This document shows, piece by piece, positions 16,306 to 24,798 of a stretch of DNA of 64,000 nucleotides. The notes below the pieces were generated by a model that worked only from the letters and a program-made list of their open reading frames with translations, made no database searches and had not been told where the DNA came from. The stretch is from NCBI RefSeq assembly GCF_035946055.1, contig NZ_CP108364.1:3410001-3474000 (forward strand). Direction: 5' to 3'. Numbering within the stretch: the first letter of the stretch is position 1; each line of letters starts with the position of its first letter. Source of the DNA: Streptomyces sp. NBC_01341. Lineage in GTDB: Bacteria > Actinomycetota > Actinomycetes > Streptomycetales > Streptomycetaceae. The position numbers were made by a program, and so were the translations under genes.

Positions 16306-17406
16306 TCAGGACACCGACGCGGTGACGCCGGCCGCCTCCCGGCCCCGGAGCCACCTCGTGTAGGCCGCCATGACCTCGCGCAGCGACGGGACGGCGTCGA
16401 GACCGAGAGGTTCCCGCGCCCGCTCCAGCACCTCCCGCACGCGGTGCGCGGTCACCGGCAGCCTGCTCCAGGCGGGTCCCGCACCCGGCTGCTCCAGCGC
16501 GATGGCGCCGCGGATCACATCGGTGTAGACCGACTGGGCGCGCTTGTACGCCAGGAGCACGTCCAGGTCCTCGCGCCAGCCCTTCGCGCACTCGGGGCGC
16601 ACGGCCCGCACCGCCGCCGCCCAGAGTCGGGCGGTCCGCGCGGTCTCCCGGGCGGAGTACCGCATCAGGTGCAGGTGCGTGGCGAGGTCGTAGAGCGGAT
16701 CACCGATCATGGACAGCTCCCAGTCGATGGTCCAGAGGTCGCCAACCCCGTCCACGATGAAGTTCAGCCGGTGCAGGTCGCCGTGGACGAGTGTGAAGGG
16801 CCGGTCCGTCAGCCCCCGTGCCCGGCGTCTGATGCCGTCCAGCGCACCGTCCCGCACACCGAGTTCGCGCAGCAGCGAGCCGAAACGGCCGGCGTGCCGG
16901 CCGTGGACCTCGTGCTCGGTGAAGTCGATCAGGCTCTCCAGGAAGGCCGCGGAGTCACCGTCGCCCGGATGGTCCGCCGGGGCACAGAGCCGCGGCGCGC
17001 CGATGGAGGCGGTGTCCAGCGCCACGAGTTCACCGAAGAGCCGGCCCAACTGTGCGGCGTGCCGCTCCGACAGGGCCCCCGCCGTGCCGCGCCCGAGCGT
17101 GCGCCCCTCGATGAACCCCTGGAGGAGGACGTGTTCGTCGAGGACCAGGATCCCCGGTATCCGGCTCACCCGGCCCCGCAGGTCCAGGAGCAGCCGGTCC
17201 TCGGACAGGAAGCACCTGCGGTCGAACCTGAACAGCTCCGAGCGCGGTTCGTGCACCTTGCAGCGCAGCGGCCCGTCCGGCAGCGCGAAGACGTACGTCT
17301 CACGGTAGTGGCCTCTGAAAGGCCCTTCGATCACCGTCGCGTCACCACCCGCGCCCTCGCGGCCCGTCGGGACTCCGCGCACGTCCACCGTGGTGTCGAC
17401 CGTCAC
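16306..17406 (-). CDS. Aminoglycoside phosphotransferase-like kinase
   Basis: 366 residues of the APH/choline-kinase fold. Catalytic loop LVHGDLHRLNFIVDGVGDLWTIDWELSMIGDPLYDLATHL carries the HGDxxxxN motif (catalytic Asp) and the metal-binding DWE region. An upstream region LVLDEHVLLQGFIEGRTLGRG corresponds to the hinge. Substrate is unknown; homologues in this context may phosphorylate a sugar, choline or antibiotic. It is the last gene of a three-gene minus-strand set (GntR 18305-19234, HAD 17474-18253, this gene), with gaps of 51 and 67 nt. GTG 17406 is the first codon of the frame that fits. Confidence 0.85.
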   Translation of the reverse strand: MTVDTTVDVRGVPTGREGAGGDATVIEGPFRGHYRETYVFALPDGPLRCKVHEPRSELFRFDRRCFLSEDRLLLDLRGRVSRIPGILVLDEHVLLQGFIEGRTLGRGTAGALSERHAAQLGRLFGELVALDTASIGAPRLCAPADHPGDGDSAAFLESLIDFTEHEVHGRHAGRFGSLLRELGVRDGALDGIRRRARGLTDRPFTLVHGDLHRLNFIVDGVGDLWTIDWELSMIGDPLYDLATHLHLMRYSARETARTARLWAAAVRAVRPECAKGWREDLDVLLAYKRAQSVYTDVIRGAIALEQPGAGPAWSRLPVTAHRVREVLERAREPLGLDAVPSLREVMAAYTRWLRGREAAGVTASVS

Positions 17407-17473
17407 CGCCCGCTCCTTCGACCATGAGGGGCCCGAGCGATCGCCGAGCGGCTCCTTCTGCGGGCGCCTGCCT

Positions 17474-18253
17474 CTACCCGCGGACGCCGGCCGTCAGTTG
17501 TCCCATTCCCGGCGCGCTCGACGGCACGCGCCCGCGTGCCGTTTCCACGAGGCCCCGCAGTGAACGCACCGCCCACCGACACCCGGCTTCCTCGAGGGCA
17601 CGGCGCTTGCGGTCGTTCACCGCATAGCCAATGAACGGTACACCGACCGCCCTGGCCGCAAGCCAGTCCGCGGGGGAATCCCCGATCATGACGGCGGCCG
17701 CCGGGTCCGGGCAGCCGGTCGACTCCAGGGCCCGGAGCAGGCAGTGCGGATCGGGCTTGAGAAGTGCGAGATCCGGCGTGCGTCCGTGGATGTGCTCGCC
17801 CGTCAGTGCCGCGGACTCGTGCCGGTCGAAGAAACGGATGACCGCGGCGGGTGAGTTGTTCGTCGTGACCGCCTGTCTCCAGCCGCCGGCGTCCAGGGCT
17901 CCGATGAGTTCCAGCGCGTGCTCCGTCGGTGTGGCACCGGTGGCCGCCTCGATCTCCTCCTCGGCGAGGCAGCGCTCGGCCCGCACGGTCCTCTCCCCGG
18001 CTCCGTAGTGCGCGCCGACCGCCTGGAGCAGGGCCAGCGGGTCGCCCCCGCCGGACGCGGCGACCTCCGGGTCGCAGCCGGTCCTGCGCAGTTCTGCCGC
18101 CAGCCGCGTCGCCACCCCGGTCGCCGGGCGGGTGGCGAACAGGTCGCACAGCGGGCCGTCGAAGTCGAAGAGGACACATTCCGCCGCCGCGAGCAGGGCG
18201 GTGGGGCCGGACGCCGTGGCACCGTCAGGGGTGGCAGCGCGCCGAACACTCAT
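17474..18253 (-). CDS. HAD-superfamily hydrolase
   Basis: 259 residues. HAD motifs are complete: motif I LFDFDGPLCDLFATRP (residues about 29-44), motif II VTTNNSPAAV, motif III lysine in LLKPDPHCLLRAL, and motif IV VMIGDSPADWLAARAVGVPFIGYAVN. The cap domain lies between motifs I and II (phosphoglycolate-phosphatase-like subclass). Pairing with an APH-like kinase and a GntR regulator suggests the enzyme works on the same phosphorylated metabolite, but the substrate is unknown. ATG 18253. Confidence 0.88.
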   Translation of the reverse strand: MSVRRAATPDGATASGPTALLAAAECVLFDFDGPLCDLFATRPATGVATRLAAELRRTGCDPEVAASGGGDPLALLQAVGAHYGAGERTVRAERCLAEEEIEAATGATPTEHALELIGALDAGGWRQAVTTNNSPAAVIRFFDRHESAALTGEHIHGRTPDLALLKPDPHCLLRALESTGCPDPAAAVMIGDSPADWLAARAVGVPFIGYAVNDRKRRALEEAGCRWAVRSLRGLVETARGRVPSSAPGMGQLTAGVRG

Positions 18254-18304
18254 GCAGTCGATCCGTTCACCAGGGCCGTCGCCGGGTCGTCGTGCCGGGC
18301 ACGG

Positions 18305-19234
18305 TCAGAAGGGCGCCTTCGTGGCCAGGTTGTCCCACGTGGCGTCGAAGAACTTACGCGCCGCCCGCACCACTCCGGCCTGTTCGGGGGTGGAGTCGGC
18401 CGAGGCCCGGAAGGGATACAGCGTGGCCCCCGTGCCGTAGGCGTCGTACGTCGCGACGTCCTCCCCGTCCGGCAGGGTCGCGGTGCCCTCCTCGGGGATG
18501 TAGAAGCCCTGGAGCACCACCCGGTTGTTCAGGATGTACAACTTCATCTGCGGCGAGAAGGGGACGAGGCGCACCTGTACGTCGACCTCCTCCACCAGCT
18601 TGAGCCGGCGGAGTTCGTAGAGCGCGGACCGCAGCATCGTCACGTGGCTGTGCAGGATTCCGCCGAGCCGGGCCCGTACCCGCGGGTCGTCCTCACCGGT
18701 CACCTGCCGGGGGATCGCCAGCGACGGCGACTCGGTGTTCGGGAGGAGCAGACGGGCGGTGACGCTGCGGGGCGGGCTGATCTCGCCGGCGACGATCCGG
18801 TCCTTCTGGTCGACGACCCGTGCGGCCAGGGACTCCGTCGTCATCGAGAAGACGTCGAGCCGGACGACGTTGGCCTCGAACGCCTCCACGAGGTACGGCT
18901 TGAGCAGCACGGGCGGCACGCGTTCGGACACGACGGCCCACACGTCACCCTCGGGGTGAACGGTGGGCCTCGGCACGTGACGGCTCTCCCCGGTCTCCGA
19001 CGCCACGAAGGAACCGCTGCCCTGCCGGGTCACGATCAGCTCCTCCTTGCGCAGGAGGGACAGGGCCTGATTGACCGTCGCCCGCGATACACCGAAGCGC
19101 GTGGCCAAATCCTCCTGCGTGGGCAGGCGCTCGCCCGGCTGACGGGACTCGCTGTTGATCTCCTTGCGCAGCTCGTCGGCGACCCACCTGTACTGGAACT
19201 TGGTGTCACGCGGGGCAGATCCATGACTTGTCAC
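18305..19234 (-). CDS. GntR-family transcriptional regulator
   Basis: 309 residues. N-terminal winged helix (about 12-75): YRWVADELRKEINSESRQPGERLPTQEDLATRFGVSRATVNQALSLLRKEELIVTRQGSGSFVA. The C-terminal half is longer and differs from plain UTRA or FCD domains (residues 95-300, e.g. TMLRSALYELRRLKLVEEVDVQVRLVPFSPQMKLYILNNRVVLQGFYIPEEG), which resembles the effector part seen in other Streptomyces regulators next to HAD/kinase genes. GTG 19234. The promoter area upstream contains repeated ACTTGT hexamers, probable operators. Confidence 0.88.
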   Translation of the reverse strand: MTSHGSAPRDTKFQYRWVADELRKEINSESRQPGERLPTQEDLATRFGVSRATVNQALSLLRKEELIVTRQGSGSFVASETGESRHVPRPTVHPEGDVWAVVSERVPPVLLKPYLVEAFEANVVRLDVFSMTTESLAARVVDQKDRIVAGEISPPRSVTARLLLPNTESPSLAIPRQVTGEDDPRVRARLGGILHSHVTMLRSALYELRRLKLVEEVDVQVRLVPFSPQMKLYILNNRVVLQGFYIPEEGTATLPDGEDVATYDAYGTGATLYPFRASADSTPEQAGVVRAARKFFDATWDNLATKAPF

Positions 19235-19402
19235 CCTGCAACCCTACAACTTCCTTTGGTGCACGTTGAGATGACACGCAGTGCGGCACCTCGATATGTC
19301 CACAAGACCTACAACTAACCGAACAACCAGACAAGTTTGCGACGTCACCCCTACAGGGCATACGTACGATAAGTCAAAACGGGGGACTTGTACGGCACTT
19401 GT
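19226..19402. promoter_or_regulatory. Repeated ACTTGT/ACAAGT motifs in the GntR promoter region
   Basis: ACTTGT occurs at 19226-19231, 19386-19391 and 19397-19402, and its complement ACAAGT at 19331-19336. The last two direct copies are 11 bp apart, one helical turn. A second repeat, CTACAACT, is at 19244-19251 and 19309-19316. The region 19235-19410 is markedly AT-richer than the genome. Likely operators for the adjacent GntR protein and for the gene at 19494. Confidence 0.5.
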
Positions 19403-19493
19403 CAGGTTACTGCGCAGCGTCGCGCACAGCAGCCGGCCTCCCCCACCAGCGGCGCGTTCGCGCCGATCCCGCACCCGGGAAGGAGTGAGCGCC

Positions 19494-19658
19494 ATGCCCC
19501 TGTTCACCTTGGGCCTCGAGCAGATCATCCAGTGGAAGTACGGCGTCATGGGGACCTTCGGTGTCACCCTGCTGAGCTTCGGCCTCAAAGCGGGCAACCC
19601 CAACGTCGCCTGTGCGGGTGCCCTCATCCTGGCCCTGCTGTTCGCGCCGGCCGACTGA
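19494..19658 (+). CDS. 54-residue hydrophobic membrane protein
   Basis: MPLFTLGLEQIIQWKYGVMG then TFGVTLLSFGLKAGNPNVAC and a hydrophobic AGALILALLFAPAD: one or two membrane segments (about 18-30 and 38-52). Ribosome site AAGGAG 8-13 nt before ATG 19494. No family recognised. It faces the divergent GntR gene and is followed, after a 317-bp gap, by the molybdopterin oxidoreductase operon. Confidence 0.65.
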   Translation: MPLFTLGLEQIIQWKYGVMGTFGVTLLSFGLKAGNPNVACAGALILALLFAPAD

Positions 19659-19975
19659 CACCGTTCCGCCGGCGGTCGGGCCGGCGGAACGAGTCGCCGG
19701 CGAACTGTCCCGGATACCGATACCGCCCCCGGTACGGGGAGCGTCGCGGGCAGATTCCTCCCCGCTGGTGCCCCTCCCGGTTCCCGGGCCCCCGGGGGTG
19801 CGGCGTCGAGATGCGCGTGCCCCGCAGGAGTGGAAGATGGAAGCAGGTGAGGGCCGGATGGCGTCACCGCGCATCGGCCGCCGCCCGGCGGGCCTCCGGA
19901 GACGGCGGGCCTGCCGCCCAGGACGGTCACGAGGTCCGGCCGGCAGGGGGGCTTCGACGCGAGGGTGAGCAGATC
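19659..19975. other. 317-bp gap before the oxidoreductase operon
   Basis: The segment starts with a GC-rich imperfect hairpin (CCGCCGGCGG-like, 19663-19690) right after the small membrane gene, a plausible terminator. The rest is a G-rich leader of the oxidoreductase operon. A frame continuous with the oxidoreductase runs through it but has no plausible start. Confidence 0.4.
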
Positions 19976-20575
19976 GTGGACAACTTCTCCCCGGGCTTTC
20001 ACGGGCGTACGAACCGCTTCGAGGGGCGCCTGCCCCCGGGCCAGTACCCCACCGAGTCCTTCCCGGTCCTCTCCGCCGGACCGACCCCCAAGGTGCTCAC
20101 GGAGACCTGGGACTTCGGCATCACCACGGAGACCGGACAGCGCCACTACTGGGACTGGGACCGGATGATGGCGCTGCCCCAGGAGGACCTGACCGTCGAC
20201 ATCCACTGCGTGACGCGGTGGTCGAAGTTCGACACCTCCTGGCGCGGGGTCTCCCTGGACGCCTTCCTCGAGGACGTGGAGACCTCCGCGGACTTCGCGC
20301 TGGTGCACAGCGAGGGCGGGTACACCACCAACCTGCCGCTGGAGGACCTGACGGACGGCAAGGCATGGCTCGTGCACACCTTCGACGGGTACGACCTGTC
20401 CCCCGAACACGGCGGCCCCGTGCGGCTGCTCGTGCCGCAGCACTACCTGTGGAAGTCCGCGAAGTGGGTCAAGGGCATCTCCCTCACGCCGCAGAACGAG
20501 CCAGGCTTCTGGGAATCGGTCGGCTACCACGACTACGGCGACCCCTGGCGCGAGCAGCGCACCTGGAGCGACTGA
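19976..20575 (+). CDS. Sulfite-oxidase-like molybdopterin oxidoreductase
   Basis: 199 residues of the SUOX (molybdopterin cofactor-binding) fold: TWDFGITTETG, DLTVDIHCVTRWSKFDTSWRGVSLDAFLEDV (the cysteine in IHCVTRW is the molybdenum ligand position), SEGGYTTNLPLEDL, and VRLLVPQHYLWKSAKWVKGISL. No twin-arginine signal, so probably cytosolic, unlike MsrP/YedY. The next gene starts 3 nt later and supplies a flavin reductase domain, so electrons likely pass NAD(P)H - flavin - molybdenum. Substrate unknown. GTG 19976 follows GAGGGTGAG by about 5 nt; a longer frame upstream lacks a ribosome site. Confidence 0.87.
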   Translation: MDNFSPGFHGRTNRFEGRLPPGQYPTESFPVLSAGPTPKVLTETWDFGITTETGQRHYWDWDRMMALPQEDLTVDIHCVTRWSKFDTSWRGVSLDAFLEDVETSADFALVHSEGGYTTNLPLEDLTDGKAWLVHTFDGYDLSPEHGGPVRLLVPQHYLWKSAKWVKGISLTPQNEPGFWESVGYHDYGDPWREQRTWSD

Positions 20576-20578
20576 GCG

Positions 20579-21283
20579 ATGGGCTCCTGGAGGAACGCCC
20601 GGCTCGTCGAGCGCGCGGAGCTGACCACGACGGGCCGGTCACTGCACTTCGACGTGCCCCACTGGCCCGGCCACCTCGCCGGCCAGCACGTGGATGTCCG
20701 CCTGAGCGCGGACGACGGCTACCAGGCGGTACGCAGCTACTCGCTGGCCGCGCCGAGCAAGGGCACCCGTATCGAGCTGGGTGTGCAGGCCGCGGCGGGC
20801 GGCGAGGTGTCCCCCTATCTCGCCGGGGACCTGCCCGTGGGTGCCGAGGTGGAGGTCAAGGGGCCGCTCGGCGGCTGGTTCGTCTGGCGCCCCGAGCAGG
20901 AGGATCCCGTCCTGCTGGTCGCGGGCGGCTGCGGTATCGCCCCTCTGATGGCGATGGTCCGCGACCACCGGGACCACTCCACGGCCCCCATGCACCTGGT
21001 CTACTCGGTCCGCGACCCGGCCCAGGTCTGGTACCGCGAGGAGCTCGGCGCCGCACAGGGCCTGGGGACCACCGTCCACCTCGTCCACACCCGCCAGGCT
21101 CCGCCCGGCTCGTCCCGGCCGCCCGGCCGCGTGGGTGCCCACGACCTGCCGCCACCAGCGGCAGCCGGTGCCGAGACCCTGTGCTTCGTGTGCGGGCCGA
21201 CCGGCTTCGTGGAGCACGCCGCCGGGCTGCTCGTCGACGCCGGACACGCACCCGGGCGCATCCGCACCGAGCGCTTCGGGTGA
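20579..21283 (+). CDS. FAD/NAD(P)-binding ferredoxin-reductase-type oxidoreductase
   Basis: 234 residues. FAD-binding signature VRSYSLAAPS (R-x-Y-S), a flavin loop GGEVSPYLAGDLPVGAEVEVKGPLGGWF, and the NAD(P) site LLVAGGCGIAPLMAMVRDH; the C-terminal LCFVCGPTGFVEHAAGLL is the usual final strand. There is no 2Fe-2S ferredoxin domain, so it likely donates directly to a partner, most simply the molybdopterin protein encoded 3 nt upstream. ATG 20579. Confidence 0.9.
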   Translation: MGSWRNARLVERAELTTTGRSLHFDVPHWPGHLAGQHVDVRLSADDGYQAVRSYSLAAPSKGTRIELGVQAAAGGEVSPYLAGDLPVGAEVEVKGPLGGWFVWRPEQEDPVLLVAGGCGIAPLMAMVRDHRDHSTAPMHLVYSVRDPAQVWYREELGAAQGLGTTVHLVHTRQAPPGSSRPPGRVGAHDLPPPAAAGAETLCFVCGPTGFVEHAAGLLVDAGHAPGRIRTERFG

Positions 21284-21347
21284 TGCCACCGCCGCCCGCG
21301 GCCCACCCGGCCCGTTCCCCGCGTCACCACCCGATCCGGAGGCACGT

Positions 21348-21623
21348 ATGAACACCCCCTCCCCCTCGTACCGCGACGGCAACGCCCTGGCGGGCCCGCT
21401 GTCGGAGATCTTCACGACGGACCCGACCGCCGCCTGGCGGCGCTGCCCCGACTGCGGGCTGACGGGCTCGCTGGCGCAGCTCCGCGTCTACGGCCCGGAA
21501 CCGGGCCTGACCGGCCGGTGCCCGGGGTGCGCCGCCGTGGCCCTGCGCCTGGTCGAGCAGCCTGACCACCTCTGGCTGCAGATGGGGAGCGGCGGCGGGG
21601 CGTTCCGCTTCCCGCGCCTCTGA
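21348..21623 (+). CDS. DUF6510-like zinc-ribbon protein
   Basis: 91 residues. Two CxxC pairs, CPDCGLTGSLAQLRVY and GRCPGCAAVALRLVEQ, form a zinc ribbon, followed by a short hydrophobic end GSGGGAFRFPRL. Family name from memory: small DUF6510-type proteins often accompany molybdopterin oxidoreductase/flavin reductase pairs in actinobacteria. It may help cofactor or metal assembly, but this is inference. Ribosome site CCGGAGGC before ATG 21348; third gene of the operon. Confidence 0.72.
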   Translation: MNTPSPSYRDGNALAGPLSEIFTTDPTAAWRRCPDCGLTGSLAQLRVYGPEPGLTGRCPGCAAVALRLVEQPDHLWLQMGSGGGAFRFPRL

Positions 21624-21648
21624 AGGAGCGCTGCCGGACGGCGGCCGG

Positions 21649-22902
21649 TCAGAACACGTCCGGGCACCAGGCCCGTCGCGGTGCCCGGAACAACGCGTCC
21701 GCCGCGAGCGCCGCCCCGGCCCGGTGTTCGTCCAGCCGCCCGAGCGCGGCCAGCCGCACCGGGGACTCGTCGCCGAGGTAGAGGGTGCCCAGCTCCGCCA
21801 CGTCCAGCGTGAGGTCGGCCTCCCTCGTCGTCGGGGTGCAGGAGGCACCGGACGGTGAGCCCTCCAGCAGGAAGCGGCCGCCCGCCAGGCCCGCGGCGTC
21901 GCGCACCTCCATGACCAGGGCGCCCTCGCCGCCGTACGTGCGCGCCTCCAGCGCGCGCGGGACGTCCAGGACGCGCAGCCACAGGAAGTCGGCCAGTGTC
22001 ACGAGGCGGGCGGCCCGGGGGTCGGGCAGGAACAGGGGCAGCAGGTCGTCGGGGGCGCGGTGGCCCGAGCGCACCGTGGTGACCCAGTCGATGGAGCAGA
22101 CGAACTCCCAGAGCGCCCTTTCCGCCGCCGGGGTCGCGGCGACCATGCCGGCCACCGTCGCCTTGTTGAGCGGTTGCTTCCCGTCGCCCCAGCGGTCGTC
22201 GGCGCGATACGTCATCAGCCCGTCGGGCTCTCCGTCCGCGGACCGGTAGACCGCGTGGAACGGCTCCGTCCACGTCTCGAACGCGGGCACGTCCACGCCG
22301 GTGTTCCGCTGCCACCAGCGCTCGTCCCGGGACACCACCCCCTGCTGCACGGCCGCGAGCCGCGCGTGGAGCTCGGGGCCCAGCGTGCGCACGTCGGCGC
22401 CGTCGACCAGTTCGATCCGGCCGCCGTCCCCCTCGGACGGGACCCGCCGCCGCAGGTCGAAACCGGCCCTCGGGACGTCGATCTCCCATTCGGCGGCCCA
22501 GGCGGCCGGCCCGAATCCGTACCGCCCGTAGATCGGGTACTCGGCGGCGACCAGTGACGCGACCACGTCGCCGCGCTCCTTCGCCGCCGCGAGGTCCGCG
22601 GCCATCATCCGGCTGAGCAGCCCGCGCCGCCGGTGCGTGGGGGTCACCGTGACGGCCGTGATCGCGTCGGCGCGCACCGCCGCGCCGCCGACGACGGTCA
22701 GTTCCTGCGCGAACGACCGGAAGGTGGCCACGCAGCGCCCCGCGTCGAACACACCCTGGGTGCGCGCGAGATCGGTCCGGGCCAGGCGCCAGGCCACCTC
22801 TTCCTCCCCGGGCAGCGACGGCGCCCGGAGGAATCCGGTACCCACGGCGCGCAGCCAGTCGGGGTATTCGGCGGCGGTCACGGTACGCGGATCATGGCTC
22901 AT
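21649..22902 (-). CDS. Eis-like GNAT N-acetyltransferase
   Basis: 417 residues with the Eis layout: an N-terminal GNAT domain containing [25 protein letters not shown] (the acetyl-CoA loop R-R-x-G-L, about 84-108) and [18 protein letters not shown], a second GNAT-like domain and a sterol-carrier-like C-terminal region ending in the characteristic free carboxyl (PDVF; Eis proteins use the C-terminal Phe as base). Known Eis proteins acetylate aminoglycosides and lysines of peptides; the native substrate in Streptomyces is unknown. ATG 22902 lies 6 nt after TAGCGT (minus strand, 22909-22914) with no ribosome site, so leaderless. Confidence 0.9.
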   Translation of the reverse strand: MSHDPRTVTAAEYPDWLRAVGTGFLRAPSLPGEEEVAWRLARTDLARTQGVFDAGRCVATFRSFAQELTVVGGAAVRADAITAVTVTPTHRRRGLLSRMMAADLAAAKERGDVVASLVAAEYPIYGRYGFGPAAWAAEWEIDVPRAGFDLRRRVPSEGDGGRIELVDGADVRTLGPELHARLAAVQQGVVSRDERWWQRNTGVDVPAFETWTEPFHAVYRSADGEPDGLMTYRADDRWGDGKQPLNKATVAGMVAATPAAERALWEFVCSIDWVTTVRSGHRAPDDLLPLFLPDPRAARLVTLADFLWLRVLDVPRALEARTYGGEGALVMEVRDAAGLAGGRFLLEGSPSGASCTPTTREADLTLDVAELGTLYLGDESPVRLAALGRLDEHRAGAALAADALFRAPRRAWCPDVF

Positions 22903-22953
22903 CCCGCCACGCTAGGCAGAAGCCGTCCGCCGTGTCGCCCGCATTTTCCCGGG

Positions 22954-22982
22954 GGCTCCCGTCCCCCGCGGGCGCGGGAGCC
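22954..22982. terminator. Hairpin after the asparaginase gene
   Basis: GGCTCCCG (22954-22961) / CGGGAGCC (22975-22982), 8-bp stem, 13-nt loop, starting 3 nt past the minus-strand asparaginase stop. Convergent side of the Eis gene start, so it likely separates the two. Confidence 0.6.
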
Positions 22983-22984
22983 GC

Positions 22985-23962
22985 TCAGAACGCCGCCCGG
23001 ACCTCCCCCACCTCGGCCGCGCCGCCCATCAGCGGCGCGCTCCCGATGCGGGCCACCACGGGTGCGTCGACGCCGAGGAGGCCGAGAGCGCGGGCCAGCA
23101 CCGGGCCGAGGGCCCGCGTGGAACCGTCGTCGATCTTGAAGGCCAGCGCCCTGCCGTCGGGCAGCGCCACCGCCTGCACCGCCTCGGCTCCCATCTTGGA
23201 GAGCGTGCCCGGCACCTCCCGCATCAGCCAGGTGTCCGGGCGCCGGGTGCCCGCGACGTACTCCGGGTGTGCGCGCATCGCGTCCGCGACCCTGCGCTCC
23301 GCCGAGCCGGGCTCCGCCAGGACGAACGTGCGGAAGGCCCGGGCCAGCCCGACCAGGCCGATCGCCATGAGCGGGGCCCCGCAGCCGTCCGTGCCGAGCG
23401 CCGCCACCGGCTCGCCCGCCGACTCCGCGACGACCTCACCGACCAGGCGTTGCAGCGGGTGGGCCGGGTCGAGGTAGGTGGCGGTGTCCCAGCCGTTGCG
23501 TACGCAGACCGCGAGCATCGCCGCGTGCTTGCCGGAGCAGTTCATGGTGAGCGGTTCCCGCACGCCGCCCGCGGCCAGGTACGTCTCCGCCTGGACGGGG
23601 TCCAGCGGAAGGTCGGGCGGGGTCTGCAGATCGTCCGGCTTCAGCCCGTGCTCGGCGAGCATCGTGCGCACCAGGTCGAGGTGGAAGTCCTCCCCCGAGT
23701 GGCTCGCGGCGGCCAGCGCCAGCCGTTCGCCTGAGAGGTCCAGCCCGGCGCGCAGGATCGCGGCGGCCTGCATGGGCTTGTTCGACGAGCGCGGGAAGAC
23801 CGGGGCGGCAGGATCGCCGAGCGCGAGCTCCACGCTCCCGTCCGCGGCCAGGACGACCAGCGATCCCCGGTGGTGTCCCTCGGTGAAACCGGATCGCACG
23901 ACTTCGGCGAGGACCGGGTGCGCGGACGACGAGGACGGTGACGGGGATATGAAGGAGGTCAT
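22985..23962 (-). CDS. L-asparaginase II-family amidohydrolase
   Basis: 325 residues of the thermolabile asparaginase II (Rhizobium AnsA-like) family, which has no homology to E. coli AnsB. Conserved stretches: FPRSSNKPMQAAAILRAG (the Ser-x2-Lys catalytic pair), LAAASHSGEDFHLDLVRTML, LTMNCSGKHAAMLAVC and LGTDGCGAPLMAIGLVGLARAF. It cleaves asparagine to aspartate and ammonia. Its ribosome-binding site GGAAGG is buried inside a perfect 15-bp hairpin (23974-24008) that sits in the 52-nt gap before rsiG ends, which suggests translational control. ATG 23962. Confidence 0.9.
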   Translation of the reverse strand: MTSFISPSPSSSSAHPVLAEVVRSGFTEGHHRGSLVVLAADGSVELALGDPAAPVFPRSSNKPMQAAAILRAGLDLSGERLALAAASHSGEDFHLDLVRTMLAEHGLKPDDLQTPPDLPLDPVQAETYLAAGGVREPLTMNCSGKHAAMLAVCVRNGWDTATYLDPAHPLQRLVGEVVAESAGEPVAALGTDGCGAPLMAIGLVGLARAFRTFVLAEPGSAERRVADAMRAHPEYVAGTRRPDTWLMREVPGTLSKMGAEAVQAVALPDGRALAFKIDDGSTRALGPVLARALGLLGVDAPVVARIGSAPLMGGAAEVGEVRAAF

Positions 23963-23973
23963 GGGGCGGGTGG

Positions 23974-24008
23974 CCTTCCGGGGGCGGGCGTGACCCGCCC
24001 CCGGAAGG
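23974..24008. promoter_or_regulatory. 15-bp hairpin that buries the asparaginase ribosome site
   Basis: Perfect arms CCTTCCGGGGGCGGG (23974-23988) and the complement (23994-24008), 5-nt loop. On the minus strand it follows the rsiG stop by 6 nt and ends 11 nt before the asparaginase ATG. The SD candidate GGAAGG is in its 3' arm. It may be simply the rsiG terminator, or a translational switch. Confidence 0.75.
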
Positions 24009-24014
24009 GTCGCT

Positions 24015-24683
24015 TCAGGCGAGCAGGTCCTCTACTTGTGCTTCTCCGTCACGGTACCTGCGGGCGATCTCCGCGCTGCAATCGTCCACGGTCCGCTGAA
24101 GGCGGTGACGCCGCCGGGAGACCTGCCGCTCGTAGCGGACGAGCCGTCCCATCGCGGTGAGCAGCTCTTCGTCCGTACGGGCGTCGAGGTCGGACAGCCC
24201 GACCTCCGCGAGCGTGTCCGCCGCCAGCTGCCGGTACTCGTCGCTGCGCGGCGTGGTCAGGGTGACGTGCCGGGCCGAGGAGCGGTGGAGGGACGGGGTG
24301 TCGGCGAGGATCTCCGAGAGCCGGTCCACGACGGGCGACTCGGGGCCGGAACGGCGGGCCAGCTCGGCCCGCAGGATGTCGATCCGGCCCTGGACCAGAC
24401 GGCGTACGTAACTGAGGTCCGCCTCGTCGCGCTGGGCGTCACGGCGCAGCGTGCGCAGATCCGGCAGCCGCAGCCCGCCGAATTCGGCCTGCGGGCGTAC
24501 GGAGGCGAGTCCCGCCCCCGCCGTCTGCCCCGGCACGGACACCGCGCCCGGCAGCCGCACGGGAGGCGTCACGGGCGACAGGCCGGTCGGAGCACCGTTC
24601 CGCTGGACCGGTGGCCGGAGGCTGCCGGCCGTGCACGTCACTGGTACGGCACCGGGTGATGGCCCGGTTCCATGTGTGGTCAT
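24015..24683 (-). CDS. rsiG: RsiG, c-di-GMP-dependent anti-sigma factor for sigma-WhiG
   Basis: 222 residues (formerly AmfC-type). Two copies of the c-di-GMP-binding motif E-x3-S-x2-R-x3-Q-x3-D are intact: first E87, S91, R94, Q98, D102 (in [16 protein letters not shown]); second E185, S189, R192, Q196, D200 ([16 protein letters not shown]). These sit on the two antiparallel helices that bind a c-di-GMP dimer and hold the sporulation sigma factor WhiG. The N-terminal 60 residues are a Pro/Gly-rich extension. Both motifs match the established RsiG family (S. venezuelae), so the c-di-GMP switch is predicted functional. Start ATG 24683, preceded by GAGGGGA about 9 nt upstream; a longer frame extends to 24926. 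Confidence 0.92.
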   Translation of the reverse strand: MTTHGTGPSPGAVPVTCTAGSLRPPVQRNGAPTGLSPVTPPVRLPGAVSVPGQTAGAGLASVRPQAEFGGLRLPDLRTLRRDAQRDEADLSYVRRLVQGRIDILRAELARRSGPESPVVDRLSEILADTPSLHRSSARHVTLTTPRSDEYRQLAADTLAEVGLSDLDARTDEELLTAMGRLVRYERQVSRRRHRLQRTVDDCSAEIARRYRDGEAQVEDLLA

Positions 24684-24798
24684 GATGTTCCGTCCCCTCG
24701 ACCGGTGCGTCGGCACACCGACATCGTGCATGGTGCCACTACGCACGGTGTTCATGCAGGTGCTCTGTACCCGTTCAGCCCAAGATAGGTTGGTCTGT

